64,000 bases of DNA from Simmondsia chinensis. Taxonomy: Eukaryota; Streptophyta; Magnoliopsida; Caryophyllales; Simmondsiaceae. The position numbers and the translations under genes are program-made. Every line of letters begins with the position of its first letter. The first letter of the stretch is position 1. Below the pieces are notes generated by a model, which was not told where the DNA came from, made no database searches, and saw only the letters and a list, made by a program, of their open reading frames with translations. The stretch spans positions 30,585,478-30,649,477 of the forward strand of contig JAGTTD010000015.1 in the NCBI GenBank assembly GCA_018398585.1. Direction: 5' to 3'. This document shows, piece by piece, positions 46,201 through 57,104 of the stretch.

Positions 46201-49200
46201 ATAATCCACTTAATTAACATATCTTATTGATTAAAAATGATATATTATATTCCAATCTTACCAAACAATCTGACAAAATCTAATAAAATATCATGTCTTT
46301 TACAATCATTAAATCTCTTCTTTTGTGTTACATCACAAACAAATCACTACTAATCAGAATACATTTGGAATTGAGGAAATCAGTCCTTCCAGCTTTGAGA
46401 TCAACATTTTTTGGATTAAGACAAACTCGATTTTTTACTGTAGAGACCACAAACTATCAATTTTTACCAATCTCTGTCCGGAAAAGCAACTTTTCCTCCC
46501 TCATGTTCATGTTCGGGTTATGAGAGCGGTCTTAGGAAAGAAAAAAAAAAAAAACAAACAAACAAAAAAGTCAACCCGAACCAAACCCATTTATGAAACG
46601 GGTTAGAAACTCTTAACCTTTACCCAACCTAATAAGAAACAGGATAACCCACAGGTTACCCATTGAAAAAATAACTACATCATGACAGCAAAAACCTTTC
46701 CCTTGGGCGCCATTTGGCCCAATGGGAAACTTTTCTTTGCAAAATATTTTCAACATGTTAGAAACTCTTAACCTTTACCCGACCCAATAATAAACGGGAT
46801 AACCTGCAGGTTACTCATTGAAAAAATAACTACATCATGACAGGAAAAAAAAAAAAAAAAAAACCTTTTCCCTTGGGCACCATTTGGCTCAATGGGAAAC
46901 TTTTCTTTGCAAAATATTTTCAATTGAAAATATTATATTTTGTTAAAATTCATATTTTAAGCTAAAGAAAATGATTTCATTTTACAAATTTGAGTTAGGC
47001 TCATGCTTATCCAAGTTCAGGTTGAAGAGAAGCATATGTCGAGAGATTACAACAAAAACATTTTCCCCTACGTGAAAGAAAATGTTTTCCGCTTTCACTA
47101 CGGGGAAGTCACTCCCCTTATTAGAGGAAAATATTTTCCGCATTTGTGGTTGTTGCTATGAAATCATGGAATGTAACAATAGAATTGAAACGGAAAATGT
47201 TTTCCATCAAAAGAAATGAAGCCTCAGAGATGAGATCGTCAAAAGGGAGGGCATGTGTGTAAAGATACCTGTCCAACAATAATCCGGCTCGTGGCAACAT
47301 CAACAACACAAACACCGTATAATCGTACATCATTTTTGTCCAAAGATTTAGGACAACATTCGGTTATCGACATTATATAAGAAGCATCAGGATTGGCTGA
47401 CAACATCTCTCCCTCGGTCAATGTTCCTTTAGTTACCACAGCACATATTTCACGTTTTACAACCTACACATTCAGAGGCTAAAAGGTATTAACAGGGTAA
47501 ACATGCATAATAACACCAAGACTTGGCACAAGATGACAAAGGGCCTATTTGGCCAAACTTTTTTTTAGCAAACAAGAAAAACGACATTTGTTAAGATTTT
47601 AAGAGTGTTTGACCCGGAAAGAAAAGTGTTATCAAATAAGAGGAAAAAAGTATTTATCCTTTAAAGGAAAAGCATAAGCTAAAACTAAAATTCTTTCAAA
47701 CAAATAACCATATTCCCAACACTTACAAAAGTGCTAAAAAGAAAAAAAAATTCACAGCTTAACTAAACAGGCTCTAAATAAGAAGAAAACATGCTATATA
47801 ACTAAAAGCACTCAGATAATAGACCAGACCTTGTCTTTTGAACCCTCCTCTCTGCGACGAATTTCTAGCTGTTCGGGCGTTTCAGTTTGCTCCACCACAA
47901 GAACTCGATAACCCTGCATTACCAAAGACAGCTCAAGTAAAACTTTTCTTTAAGACATGGGTCACATTCATCCTAAGAATGCTCATCTAAATAGGGGTGT
48001 AAATGAGCCAATCCAGCTCACAAGGACATTAACAAGCTTGAAAGGCTTGGCTCTCTTCAAGCTCGAGCTGAGGCAAGTTAGCTTGTGTAACTTAACAAGT
48101 TGAGCCCGAGCCTAATGAAGCTCGAGCTCATAGGCTCATGAGCCTAATTGAGGCTATCTTAGTACAATTTACTAGGCTAAATATGCCTAATTGTGCCAAG
48201 TTTAAACCTAAGTGAGTCGAGTTCAAAACTAAACGAGCCGAAACGCCTAAATAAGGTGACTTTAGCTTGGAGATTGTCGAGCTAGGCTCAAGCTCAGCCA
48301 GCTGAGCCCAAGCTTAGCGAGCCAAGACTCAGACTTGATGAACTCAAGCTCCATTCGGCTCATATACACTCCTGCATCTAATACTAGAGCAAGTCCCTCA
48401 GAGAAATCTAAAATCAAGTAAAATCAAGAATTACAATCAAAATCAAGAATTACGATCAAGCACTAACCTTTCTCGCTAGTTTCTCGACATTTACTGAAAA
48501 GTTCCTTTCAGGAAATCCGCAGTGAGGTTGTTCTCCCTGACAATGGCAATATATTTCAACCATATAACTAATTCTAGATGCCAAAGAAAATAAAAAGGCT
48601 TTACCCTTTGTCAGTTAACATCCCATTTCGCATCAGAGCCGATCAAGATCCCAAGCAAATAAAGCAATTACTTGGGGACGCTTTTGAAAATTAGTTATAT
48701 TATCAATTTGCTTCTACTTCATATTGTCATTCATAATTAGACATAACAACCTATATATCATACATCGTGAACGCATATGTAAGAATATAATATAAAAGAT
48801 CGAACATTATTAGCTTGTATTATAATATAAAGTGAATCATTCGATGTGTGCTTAAACTAGCTTGGATAAATCAATTACCAAAAGAGCCTACCAGTTAAAC
48901 TTGTTTTGGACCTCACAAATGTTAGGACCAGCCCTTTGCATGTTTTATTCTTGCTAACAAATTTACATATGAGCAGCTCAGCAATTAAATGTACCTTCAT
49001 ATATTGCAGATCTAGCTCTTTCACTCCAACATGAGCATCCATTTCGAAAAGTTCATAGAATTTGCCCATCTGTTCAAACACGTACAAATCTAAATGTTAT
49101 ATTCGATAACAGAAATCCAAATACAACATACAAGCACATCTTTTGAAACATCAAAGGTATGATACCTTGAAAAATAGAACCTTGTCCATATGCTTCGACT

Positions 49201-52101
49201 TAAACTCCCACCACTGCCTCTGCACAAAGACAAAATGCGTATTGTTTGAGAGAAGAGATCTACAAATAAGTCTAGTGGACTACTCAATCTAATGCCAATT
49301 GGTTTTACGATAGCAACCCACTTAAGCTTATATGTGGACCTTATATATGCCACCTCCATGGACCAGGCCTAAGGCCTAGAGAATTTTCACATGATATCAA
49401 AACATATGGATGATCCACAGCTCTGATTTGATGCACCATGTCCTCAAAAAACGCTAGCAATTGAATTCGATGCACTGAGGGCCTTTCCAATGTATTATGA
49501 ATCTAATTGAACGTAATTCTCAATTGGATTGAAGAAGGCAAGGGGTGCAATTGAAGAAGACTTGCAATGAAAGGGATTGTTAAGGAATCCACATGTGAGC
49601 CTAATAAGAAATCACACAGTGGAGTTGCAAGAGATAAGAGATTAACATTAAGCCTAGTAGCCTACTATGCCAAATGCCAATTGGTTTTAGGATGGCACCC
49701 CACTTGGGCTTACATGTGGACCTCATATATACCCAACTCCATAGATCAAACCTAAGACTTGGTGAATTTTCACAATGCACAGTGAAAATAACACAAATTT
49801 TAAGAGTTCACATGAGTCACCTGGCCACTGGACAGTCTTTTCAAGAATTCAGGGGGCAAGTAAAGAGTTCTTGGATCATAATCTGCATCTCCAGGACGTC
49901 GCTTTTTAGCATCCCTTCGATCTCTATCTCAAAACAAAGGCAATTCATCAAGGATAGAGTAGAAAACGATGGAAAAGAACCCGTCAGCTCATTGAAATAA
50001 ATATAAAACTGAATAAACATTAGCAAAGGATGAAAAATGGAACATACTTCCCAAGAAATGGCAATTTCTCTGCTTCGCGACTGCCAAACCTCTCGGATGC
50101 ACAAACATTTACAACATTGTCAGCAATCACCTTTGCCTCTGAAAAAGACAGTTATATAGGCATAAGAAACCCGGGCTTTACTCAGTCAAAAGAAATTAAA
50201 AAAAAAGGAACAAGAAAGCAATTTCTTTCTTCTAAATATAAGCAGAAAATGGTAACGGTTCAGGCATAACTAAGTGATAAATTCCCTTTTTCCTTCATGT
50301 GGGAGAAGGAACAAAGAGAGTATTGTCACTACATTACACAGCAAGGCAAGTAATTATTCATACTGAGGGCAACAAATTTCCGAATTAACAGAAACAGTTT
50401 CATCATTCAGAACTAATTGAAAATGATAAAGACGCTATCAAATATCATCCAGTAAGAAAACGATAAAGGATCTTATTTTAACTACGGGTGAAAATGAGCC
50501 GAGATGAATCGAACAGCCCATTGCTTGAACTCGAGCTCTATAAGACCCGAGCTTTTATCGAGCTCTCAAACCATTTTTCAAACTCAATTTGATTAGATAT
50601 CAGTGTGTTTGATACTCTACTCGACTCGGCTCAACTCATTAACCTAACCGCGTGCCAAACTAAGCTCATAATAGAGTTGTGCTTGCTATCAAGACTAGCT
50701 CATTACAGTTTGAGTTAGTTATGTTACTGTTGAGCCATTGTTGAATCATTTTTATCTAACATCAATGGTTAACTTATTGTTAACAAGCTCACCAAGCATT
50801 TATTAAGCTCTTAACAAGCCTCAAGCTATTAACAAGCTATTTTCAAGCTGTTAACGAGTTCTTAACAAGCCCTCGTCAAACGGTTTGCTAACTTTAATGA
50901 GTCGAGCACCTTGTTCAAACTGAGCTTGTTGAACTTATCAAATCTGCTCGAATTTGACTGAATAAACTATCAAGCCCCCAAATCAATTTCAGACACGAGC
51001 CGTTCATCAAATGTTTGATTCAGTTGCACCCTTGATTTCAACCAGAAGTATACTTATACTAGAAAATCATGACAGTGACTCAATATGGAAAGTATAGAAC
51101 TTAGAGCACCATCACTTACCCTGACCATTATTAGCAATCCCTACCGTGTTGCCGCCATCGCCACCAACCGCAGTAACTACCTTCCTCTTCTTACTACCAT
51201 CCGCCTCCTCTCCCTTTCCAACTTTCCTCTTCCTCGCACCCCCATTTCCCCCCCTCATCTTTTTCGTACTCCCCACCTCTTCATCCTCCGGTTCCAGATC
51301 CTCAGAGCAATCATCAGCAACCTCATTCACTTCATTGATCCCCCAATCCTCGTCACTCAAATCACCCCCAGCACTCTCATTTCCAATCCCATTTTCATCA
51401 TCATCATTATCATCATCTATCACTGAAACCTTTCTCAATCTCCTAAATTTCTTCACTTCCCCATCCAAAAATTCAATCTTTTCCTTCGACAGTTCCAACA
51501 ATTCCTCATCCGCATCATCATACTCCACCAAATGCTTCCCAGAAACCCTATCAAACGATTTCACACACCCCTCATACCACGCCCTATCAATCGGCCAATA
51601 AACCCTAATTCTCCTGTTCACAGCTTCTTCCCTGTATGAACTGGAAGGATGTAACCCAACAATTAACAGAGGTTTTAGGGTTTTTGGCTTCGATTTACCA
51701 TTGAGAGGCGAGGGAGTCGTTGGACTTGCAGATGGACTCGAACTAGGACTAGTGTTAGGGTTAGGGCTTGATTTCGCAAAAGGGGTCAAATTAGGGTTTT
51801 GTTCGGACTGCGATGGTGATTGTGATTTCTTTTTCAATTTTGATTCTGAAGGTGAGGTTTTGGAAAAGGAGGTAATAGGACTTACAAAAGGACTCGAATT
51901 AGGGTTAGGGTTAGGGTTTGATTTCACAGAAGGGGTCGAATTAGGGTTTTGTTCTGATTGCAATTTCGATTTCGATTTCGATTTCAATTTCAATGGCGAT
52001 TGGGATTTCGATTGCGAGGGTTTAGAGAAGAAGGAGGTGATTTGGCTCTGCTGGTTCACTAAAGGGGATCGGCCATTGGTGTTCTTGCGTGAGGGCGCCA
52101 T
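33903..52101 (-). CDS. MSH6: MSH6, mismatch-repair MutS homolog 6, complete
   Basis: There are 21 exons: 52101-51120, 50138-50048, 49923-49821, 49219-49166, 49069-48995, 48536-48468, 47913-47830, 47463-47269, 45996-45473, 44756-44627, 43773-43682, 43070-42892, 42595-42393, 41779-41678, 41013-40851, 39737-39448, 38879-38742, 38425-38346, 37988-37889, 36106-35974 and 34147-33903. All are GT-AG and in phase, giving about 1343 aa with no stop. MSH6 pairs with MSH2 to recognise base mismatches and small loops. Seen in order: PIP box Q18..I21..F24F25 (PCNA binding); low-complexity KSKSKSK linker; Tudor domain ~161-213; mismatch-wedge FYE (F414, E416); MutS core; Walker A TGPNMGGKST ~1090-1099; Walker B LVALDE ~1170. 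The FYE distinguishes it from MSH2. The ATG giving MAPSRK is preferred over an in-frame codon 51 upstream, because the PIP box sits at the extreme N-terminus in MSH6. Introns are swollen by transposons. Confidence 0.97.
34636..34776 (-). mobile_element. SINE subfamily B, truncated at the head junction
   Basis: It ends in the B-type AAGGAACACACCCAGTGCC (minus 3' end) and keeps CCCTCAGGTTGGGGGCACTG at the head junction. Only GTCCTC of the 5S part is left. Confidence 0.85.
35617..35873 (+). mobile_element. 5S-rRNA-derived SINE, subfamily C (AATGTTGCTTTT end)
   Basis: It starts GAGTACTAACATGGAAGCAC, then CCATTAGAACTCCGAAGTTA, AAGTGTGCTTGGGCGAGAGC and AAGATGGATGACC, then GTGTTGCACCCCTCAGG, which follows the 5S 3' end. 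The tail ends GGGAATGTTGCTTTTAG. 10-bp TSD TTGTTTCAGC is at 35607-35616 and 35874-35883. Confidence 0.9.
36196..36351 (+). mobile_element. SINE/LINE tail with an internal A-rich insert
   Basis: It has CAGGTCAGGGGTCCTCGGAA and GAAGGGGTAAGGCCACGTAC, with CAACAAAAACAAAAAAAAAA between the tail blocks. TSD ATCA(T/C)TTAGGTA(T/C)C is at 36182-36195 and 36352-36365. Confidence 0.8.
36355..36910. repeat. Foldback repeat, TAAGTGATAA family, MSH6 intron
   Basis: Arms near 36355-36480 and 36785-36905 mirror each other (TATCACTTAGGTA and TACCTAAGTGATAA). Followed by (TA)n. Confidence 0.55.
36942..37223. mobile_element. MITE inserted in a (TA)n microsatellite
   Basis: Inverted ends of ~80 bp: AGGTGGCATTCTTATGAGAG and the mirror of CTCTCATAAGAACGTCACCC, plus GGCCAAGATTTGTTA. 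It sits between (TA)n tracts at 36909-36941 and 37224-37271, so the TSD cannot be measured. Confidence 0.65.
38496..38692 (+). mobile_element. Solo LTR of a TRIM-like family, MSH6 intron
   Basis: TGTAGAATTTCACC ... GTTTTCAACA, 197 bp. TSD AATTT is at 38491-38495 and 38693-38697. It carries ACCGATTGGCATTAGGTG, shared with 49264 and 57160. Confidence 0.8.
39974..40572. mobile_element. AGCTCG-repeat hAT-like element, MSH6 intron
   Basis: It ends in GGCTCATTTACGCCCCTA, with a diverged 8-bp TSD (CCCAAGGG and CCAATGGG). The body has repeated CTCATTAA and GATAA(C/G)TTGA units. Confidence 0.6.
41104..41396. repeat. MITE-like element, MSH6 intron
   Basis: Ends GGGCCTATTTCGCCAAAG and the mirror of GTTGGCTAAATG. 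A similar sequence is at 47537-47775. TSD not resolved. Confidence 0.4.
41820..42330. mobile_element. AGCTCG-repeat hAT-like element, MSH6 intron
   Basis: Dense AGCTCG/AGCCTA units. The right end is GCTCATATGCACCCCC. The left end is decayed. Confidence 0.55.
42613..42815 (+). mobile_element. SMART-type fragment, MSH6 intron
   Basis: Left LTR (TTAGAGTATAAAACATTC ... CCTTAACA) is followed by TGGTCTCAGAGC. The interior and right LTR are partly deleted. Confidence 0.7.
43141..43653. mobile_element. AGCTCG-repeat hAT-like element, MSH6 intron
   Basis: Ends TTGGGCTGTAAACGAACC and the mirror of CTCGTTTACACCCCTA. TSD AATG(C/T)GCA is at 43133-43140 and 43654-43661. Confidence 0.7.
44028..44149 (-). 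mobile_element. Short L1-type 3' end, MSH6 intron
   Basis: T-run (poly(A) on minus) then CGGGAGACGAGG. 8-bp TSD TCAAGAAA at 44020-44027 and 44150-44157. Confidence 0.55.
44875..45178. mobile_element. Tourist/Harbinger-type MITE, MSH6 intron
   Basis: Ends GGTCATGTTTGGTA and the mirror of TACTAAACAAGCCC. TSD TTA at 44872-44874 and 45179-45181. It is nested in the GGAAAATGTTTTCC repeat, which resumes at 45182. Confidence 0.72.
46560..47215. repeat. Duplicated repeats in MSH6 intron 8
   Basis: Two similar blocks (CTTTACCC(A/G)ACC..AATAA.AAAC(A/G)GGATAACC, then TTTCCCTTGGGC(G/A)CCATTTGG) lie at ~46610-46760 and ~46765-46930. A GGAAAATGTTTTCC-family unit follows. Confidence 0.5.
47992..48374. mobile_element. 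AGCTCG-repeat hAT-like element, MSH6 intron
   Basis: Ends TAGGGGTGTAAATGAGCC and the mirror of GGCTCATATACACTCCTG. TSD CATCTAA(A/T) is at 47984-47991 and 48375-48382. Confidence 0.75.
49243..49777 (+). mobile_element. TRIM-like element, MSH6 intron 3
   Basis: Left LTR ~49243-49393 and right LTR ~49575-49777 share AATGCCAATTGGTTTTA and TATGTGGACCT(T/C)ATATAT. The left ends GAATTTTCACA, followed by a decayed primer site TGATATCAAAA. Confidence 0.65.
50483..51034. mobile_element. AGCTCG-repeat hAT-like element, MSH6 intron 1
   Basis: Ends TACGGGTGAAAATGAGCC and the mirror of CAGTTGCACCCTTG. TSD ATTT(T/C)AAC is at 50475-50482 and 51035-51042. Confidence 0.7.
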
Positions 52102-52277
52102 TGAAGAGTTTAGAGAGAGAAAGGAGAGCTTGCCTGCTTCTATGGAGTCGGAAATGGCGGGAAGAGAGTGGAGAGAGAGAGAGAGAGGCCTTGAAAATGG
52201 AGAGCACTGACGGCGGGGGAGAATGGCGGGAATGTCTGTTTGGCGGGAAGGCAATTCTTGAAGACGCCCATAAAAAG

Positions 52278-52287
52278 TATATATAGA
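52278..52287 (-). promoter_or_regulatory. Possible MSH6 TATA box
   Basis: Minus-strand CTATATATAC lies ~180 bp above the chosen ATG. A GA/CT-rich leader is in between. Position is compatible with a core promoter; no other support. Confidence 0.4.
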
Positions 52288-52417
52288 GAGGTGGCCAACG
52301 GGCCGGGTTGATCCCCGATCTGACTAGGAAAATGACCCATCTCGATCCGACCTGCTTCGTTGGTGAGTCGACCCAGATCAACCCGTCTACTATAATAGGC
52401 CGGGTCGCGGGTCAAAT

Positions 52418-52886
52418 TCTAGAGGTGTCAAACTCAGACTCGGCCTGACCCGTCCTGTGCATATGACACGGGTCATAACAGGTTACCTCGGTAATAAACT
52501 TATATTTTATGAATAAAATTATAATATGGCCGTATAAATTATAATATAATGTCATGTATTTTACATTTTATCAATGAAATTATAATTTGTTTGTGTATAT
52601 TTTATACTTAGGTGTTTACTTTGTATTTTTTTATGTTCCGACCTGACACGAATATGACCCGAATTTGACCTGCAGGATCATGATATGTGTCAAACCTATG
52701 ACTCGCCCGGACCCAACTAGTCCTTTAATAGTGTCACGAGCCAAACCAGGTCAGCGATCTACCTCTCCCCTCCCCAGTCCAGCCTGACCCATTGTGCAGA
52801 TAGGTCTAATCCTTGACCCGTTTTTACACGTGTGACCCGCGGGTTGGCTCACAGGTCAATCCGAATTGACACGTTAGCCACCTCTA
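52418..52886. repeat. hAT-like repeat upstream of MSH6
   Basis: Ends TAGAGGTGTCAAAC and the mirror of GACACGTTAGCCACCTCTA. The body repeats GACCCG and CGGGTC units. TSD unresolved. Confidence 0.45.
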
Positions 52887-53350
52887 AGTATATATCATTC
52901 AACTAAATAGGAATACAAATATAAGGAATTTTAAAGAAGGAACCGAACCCATACAACGTATGCAACTAAACAACTGCAAACCCGATCAATAACAACTCTA
53001 ACAATGTCTTGCTCACTGTGGCACCAATCATTAAACATACGCTCATTATTCTTACTCCAAATGCCATACACAGTAACTTCTATCTTAATCCATCATGGCT
53101 TGACTTGGCTTTTATTTGCTAGACTGATAATATGACTTACAATAAAAAGTAACCACTAAATTTTATAAAATTATTCTGGCATTAATAGTTTTATCCTTGT
53201 AATAACATTATATATTATTTCTTTTAGAAAGTTTTTGAAGAAAATTGGAAATTCTAAGTTCAATTTTTTTTAGAAAAATTAAAACTCTGATTTTTCAACT
53301 AGAAAAGTTGAAAAATAAGTTATTCCTGCAAATTTGGAAAAAAAAAAAAA
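52887..53350. other. Intergenic, nothing recognised
   Basis: AT-rich sequence with no reading frame or repeat that I can name. Confidence 0.4.
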
Positions 53351-53590
53351 ACAATATTTTTAGTGCCCCAAGGGGTCCCGTCTAAGCACGGTTTGAGGGG
53401 GTGGATGTACGCAGCCGTCCCCCTTCAAGGTGCTACCCTAAAGAGAAGCTATTTTCGAGAACCCCCAACCCGAGGAGTGCAACACGAGGACTTTCCAAAA
53501 GGTCACCCATCTTGATACTACTCTCGTCCAAGCATGCTTAACTTCAGAGTTCTAATGAGATCCGGTGCTTGAGTGTTAATACCCTCTTAG
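53351..53590 (-). mobile_element. 5S-rRNA-derived SINE, near full length
   Basis: Minus strand: CACTCAAGCACCGGATCTCA, AACTCTGAAGTTAAGCATGC, TTGGACGAGAGTAG, AAGATGGGTGACC, GTCCTCGTGTTGCACTCCTC (all 5S-like), then GGGTTGGGGGTTCTCG and the tail with CTGCGTACATCCACCCCC. Confidence 0.9.
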
Positions 53591-53972
53591 ATTGCTAATT
53601 TGAAAAAAAATAATTTACAAATATTTGTGTTTTCATCATTTTGTTCTCTCTTATTTTAAACTTCATTATATTTCGTTAACATCATCAGTTAGCTACATTT
53701 GTTACCAAAAAAAAAATGTAACATTATTTCAAAATGATGAATCATGTTGGGTTCGAATAGAATAAAGTCATATTATGTCGTGCAGTGACTTCATTCAATA
53801 AATTTGTGTTATATTATTACGTTATATCAAACTTATACATATTCAATTCCATGGCTCTATAACTCAAAGAAAGAAAGCCAACGAGTATTTGAAAATAAAA
53901 GAGAACAAAGAGAGCCAACGAGTATTTGAAAATAAAAGAGAACAAAGAAACAATCGTAACAAGGACAATACA

Positions 53973-54105
53973 ACAACAACCGACCCAGTGCCTCAAGGGC
54001 TCCTGCATGTACAGGGTTGGGGAAAGGATGTACTCAGCCTTACCCCTTTAAGACGTTATTTTTAAGGGAGGTTATATCCGAAAACCCCGAGCCTGAGAAG
54101 AAGAG
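53973..54105 (-). mobile_element. SINE/LINE tail
   Basis: (CAA)n, CAGTGCCTCAAGGGCTCCTG, GGATGTACTCAGCCTTACCC. No 5S head. Confidence 0.75.
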
Positions 54106-54913
54106 AGGCAACGAGAACAATGTTTGTGGGAATTTTATCACTTTGAGTATATATCGCATATCATCTAAATTGTTTAATATTTCAATACATACAATAAGGC
54201 ACCTTGATGTACGGGCTTGGGTACCACGTATTAGATTCCGATGAACTTTTGTTAAAATTCTTGTAACTTTCTGCGAAAAATGGTGACGTAGGATATGATT
54301 ATTCCATTAGACCCCTATTTTCAACAAAAATTCAACAGAGTACGACAAGTAAATTGCTAAATTCCAGTGGAAGGCATATAAACTGCAAAAATTAGTCAAA
54401 ACAACATTTTACATATAAAGTCACCGAACTCCAACAGAAAATACTTATATATTGTCGGAAACACGATCAATGTTGGCTTTTTGCACGAAAGAAAAAAAAA
54501 AAACATAGATTTAGATAGAGATACATAATGGCTACAATTTGTTCGTACAGAACAACTCTTTCAATCTCCCCTCTAAGCTGTGAAAAAGACGTAAAAAAAA
54601 TATTTTATGTCAACCAAACACAAATCTTATAGTCAACTAGAGTTTTTTCACAGCTTTAAGCTGTCAAAAAACCAAACCGAATTCGGAGGCTAAAACCAAA
54701 ACAAATCGCTCAACATGCCAGTTCACATAATTAACATATTAAACACAAGCTAAGCTAATAACATAAACCAAATAGAAACACTTCCAAGAGTTCTGAAGAA
54801 CAAACTCAAACGTAAAAACTTGTTATGTGTCCATTATTCACGCTTCAAAATTGAACATAAATTGTGTCATTAATATTATGCGCGTAATATATTGAACCGA
54901 CGTTTGTATTCTG
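54106..54913. other. 3' flank of the 88-aa gene
   Basis: Contains a decayed TAAGTGATAA-family stretch (~54130-54450). The 3' UTR of the neighbouring gene presumably starts at 54913. No poly(A) signal could be assigned with confidence. Confidence 0.35.
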
Positions 54914-55180
54914 TCACTTTCGTTTCTTTGATTTCACAGGAGGCTTTTCGTCTTCCTCTCCTGATGACCCTCCATCAAGGGGTTCGTCAGGGATGTCAGC
55001 AGGTGCGTTGTGTTTAGTAATATAGTCCTTCAATATTGACATACTTTCATCTTTCATTGTGACCAACTGCTCGGAAAGCAGACCGGCGTTTGCATTTACA
55101 GTATAGGTCTCTGTACCAAGGCGTAGTGTGGCTTTCACCCGTACCTTAGATAACGAGGTGTCCGATGATTCGAGTTCCAT
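54914..55180 (-). CDS. Small 88-aa protein, possible GON7-like KEOPS subunit
   Basis: A single open exon reads MELESSDTSLSKVRVKATLR at the start. It continues with AGLLSEQLVTMKDESMSILK, has an acidic GGSSGEEDE and ends in a basic PPVKSKKRK. It looks like a real gene: good codon structure, a clean ATG context after an AT-rich leader, and a nuclear-signal-like end. The layout (short beta-like start, GLLS...MKD helix, acidic tail) resembles the small, poorly conserved GON7 subunit of the KEOPS tRNA t6A complex, but similarity is weak. A promoter may lie at 55440-55500 (minus-strand TATAAACG near 55478). An upstream 5' UTR intron is possible because AG acceptors precede the ATG. No signal peptide or membrane segment. 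Confidence 0.65.
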   Translation of the reverse strand: MELESSDTSLSKVRVKATLRLGTETYTVNANAGLLSEQLVTMKDESMSILKDYITKHNAPADIPDEPLDGGSSGEEDEKPPVKSKKRK

Positions 55181-55439
55181 GATAAGTTAAAGAAAAATCT
55201 GCTTATGAAAGTTACGAAGATAAAGATCAGTTGTAATGAAAAACCTGTTTTAGGAAAAAAGGAGCTAAGGATAAGATGTCCACAAACATAAAAAAAAAAA
55301 AAAAAAAAAAAAACCAAAACGTAAAGCTCTCTAATCCCTCTATAGACCGGCCAAGGCTATGTCGGCAAAGCTCCCAAGGCTCTTTAGACTGTTGGAAAAA
55401 TAACGAAAAGGAATTAAAACTTATCTGAAACACGAAGAC

Positions 55440-55500
55440 TGTTGTCGTGCGGTGAAGTTCACCACTGCCCTAAAGTCGTTTATAGCCAGCACAGGTACAA
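55440..55500 (-). promoter_or_regulatory. Possible promoter of the 88-aa gene
   Basis: Minus strand has GGCTATAAACGAC about 290 bp above the ATG, in locally GC-richer sequence. Speculative. Confidence 0.3.
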
Positions 55501-55559
55501 CGGGACCAAACGGCACTCCGACGACCAAGGTTAACACGACATCCACCACTATAATATAC

Positions 55560-57104
55560 TCTAGAGTAACGGACTAGAATACGTCACAATTGCCCAAAGA
55601 GTTCCCATAGTCCACCTTTTCCCAAAAGAAATTCGCTAGTATATATTGGTCTTTCAAAATCCAAATATTCCCTTCCCAGCTAATTAGACAAGAGAATTGC
55701 AATCTTGGCCAAATAGAATATTATTTAGACGTCTTTCCCCTTTGCTATGCTAAAGAAGTTGATTAGAAGGATACTCTCAATCGATCTTGAACTAACCCAA
55801 CCCAATTTGCCGAAAAAAGTAAGAATAGCTTGTATCATAAACCCAAGGCCCACAGCCCACAGTACACTGTAAAAATTAATGATCATACATTTCCCCACTC
55901 CGGAAGCATATCACAGAGATCCTTGGAGACAAAGCCATGAAAGTATAGCTTTGGGATAGAAATTCAGTCCCTGGCTATGTAACAAAGAGTGAACACAATA
56001 TAAATCGACGAACAAGAAGCTCTATAGGTGCCACACTAGAAAGACAGTTAGTGGTTGCGGGATAGATATGGTGCATCTCGATGTCGTAACTTTGCAGAAT
56101 GCATATCATTTTCTAATTTACAGTTTTTGGATTTTGAGAAACCAAAGATCAAGTTTTTAAAGTGACTTTTTCCTATTTTTGACTTTCTTTCTTTTTCTTT
56201 TTTTTAAATTGACAAAAACCTATTTTTGACTTTCTGTTTTAAGTTTCCGCTCAACAATAACCACCCAGTGCCTCAAAGAGGCTCCTACTATTAAGTTTTC
56301 ACTCAAACAGGAAAAAAGTCAAGAATAAAAAACCTGAAACAAGAAAAACTTGTTCCCGAAATCCAGTTTTAGTTCTTCGAAAACCCAAAACTACAAACAA
56401 AAAATGATATCGAATCAAGGCAGTCCTATTTTACACAATCACCCAACCAACCCCCACCTCAAAAATTGGACCCCCTATTGAAGAACAGAGTACCCTTTCC
56501 CTTCAATATATTCAACCACTAATGATAGCCTTACCACAAAAATAATGGAAACTTCACCTCGGAACTGCTATTGTTAGGGAAACAAAATAAAAGAGCAACG
56601 AAAAAATCATCGAGAACTATGAAAACACAGTACAAGTTTTACATGGTACTGTCAAATGTGTCTATGACCATGAAAGTTGTAAAGATCTTCACTACTTTTT
56701 TTTTCCCTTGGAATGGCACAAGAGAATGTTCTCTCATATAACTGCTCTCCACAAATCCTAGGGGAGTATTTATAACCATGTAACCCTAGTGCATCTAAAA
56801 GATCCAAATAAAATATGCTCGGTGCTACATTACCATTACAGAAGAAAAACCAAGCTCCAAACAAGATGCCCAACAGATATTAATATCGATAGTAAAAGAA
56901 CTTGCCCTAGTGGTCCTAGCCGAGTAAGCTGAATGCCCATCCTCTTCATAAGCATTGTTGCTTGATAACAGACCGTAGGCTCAAATTCCCAAGCCGACTT
57001 TCTTACCAGAGGAAGAGACGCATATCATCAAGCCAATAGGAAATTATTCGAGGTAATCTTAGTTAAGATCCCGAGAAACCCAGGCAGTTGCTTGGGGGCT
57101 TAAT
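55560..57104. other. Intergenic, mostly unassigned
   Basis: Holds a MITE-like element with ends ATATCATTTTCTAATTTACA and the mirror of AAAAAATGATATCG (~56105-56415), with a SINE-tail scrap inside (56256-56300). No gene was recognised. Confidence 0.4.
56256..56300 (-). mobile_element. SINE/LINE tail scrap
   Basis: CAACAATAACCACCCAGTGC then CTCAAAGAGGCTCC only. Confidence 0.55.

Noticed and set aside
51701..52210. 169-aa open frame on the plus strand
   Set aside because: It is the antisense shadow of MSH6 exon 1, caused by the repetitive Ser/Lys-rich coding sequence.
52102..52254. 51 extra N-terminal codons for MSH6
   Set aside because: The frame is open, but the upstream segment is low-complexity leader, and the PIP box would no longer be N-terminal as in known MSH6 proteins.
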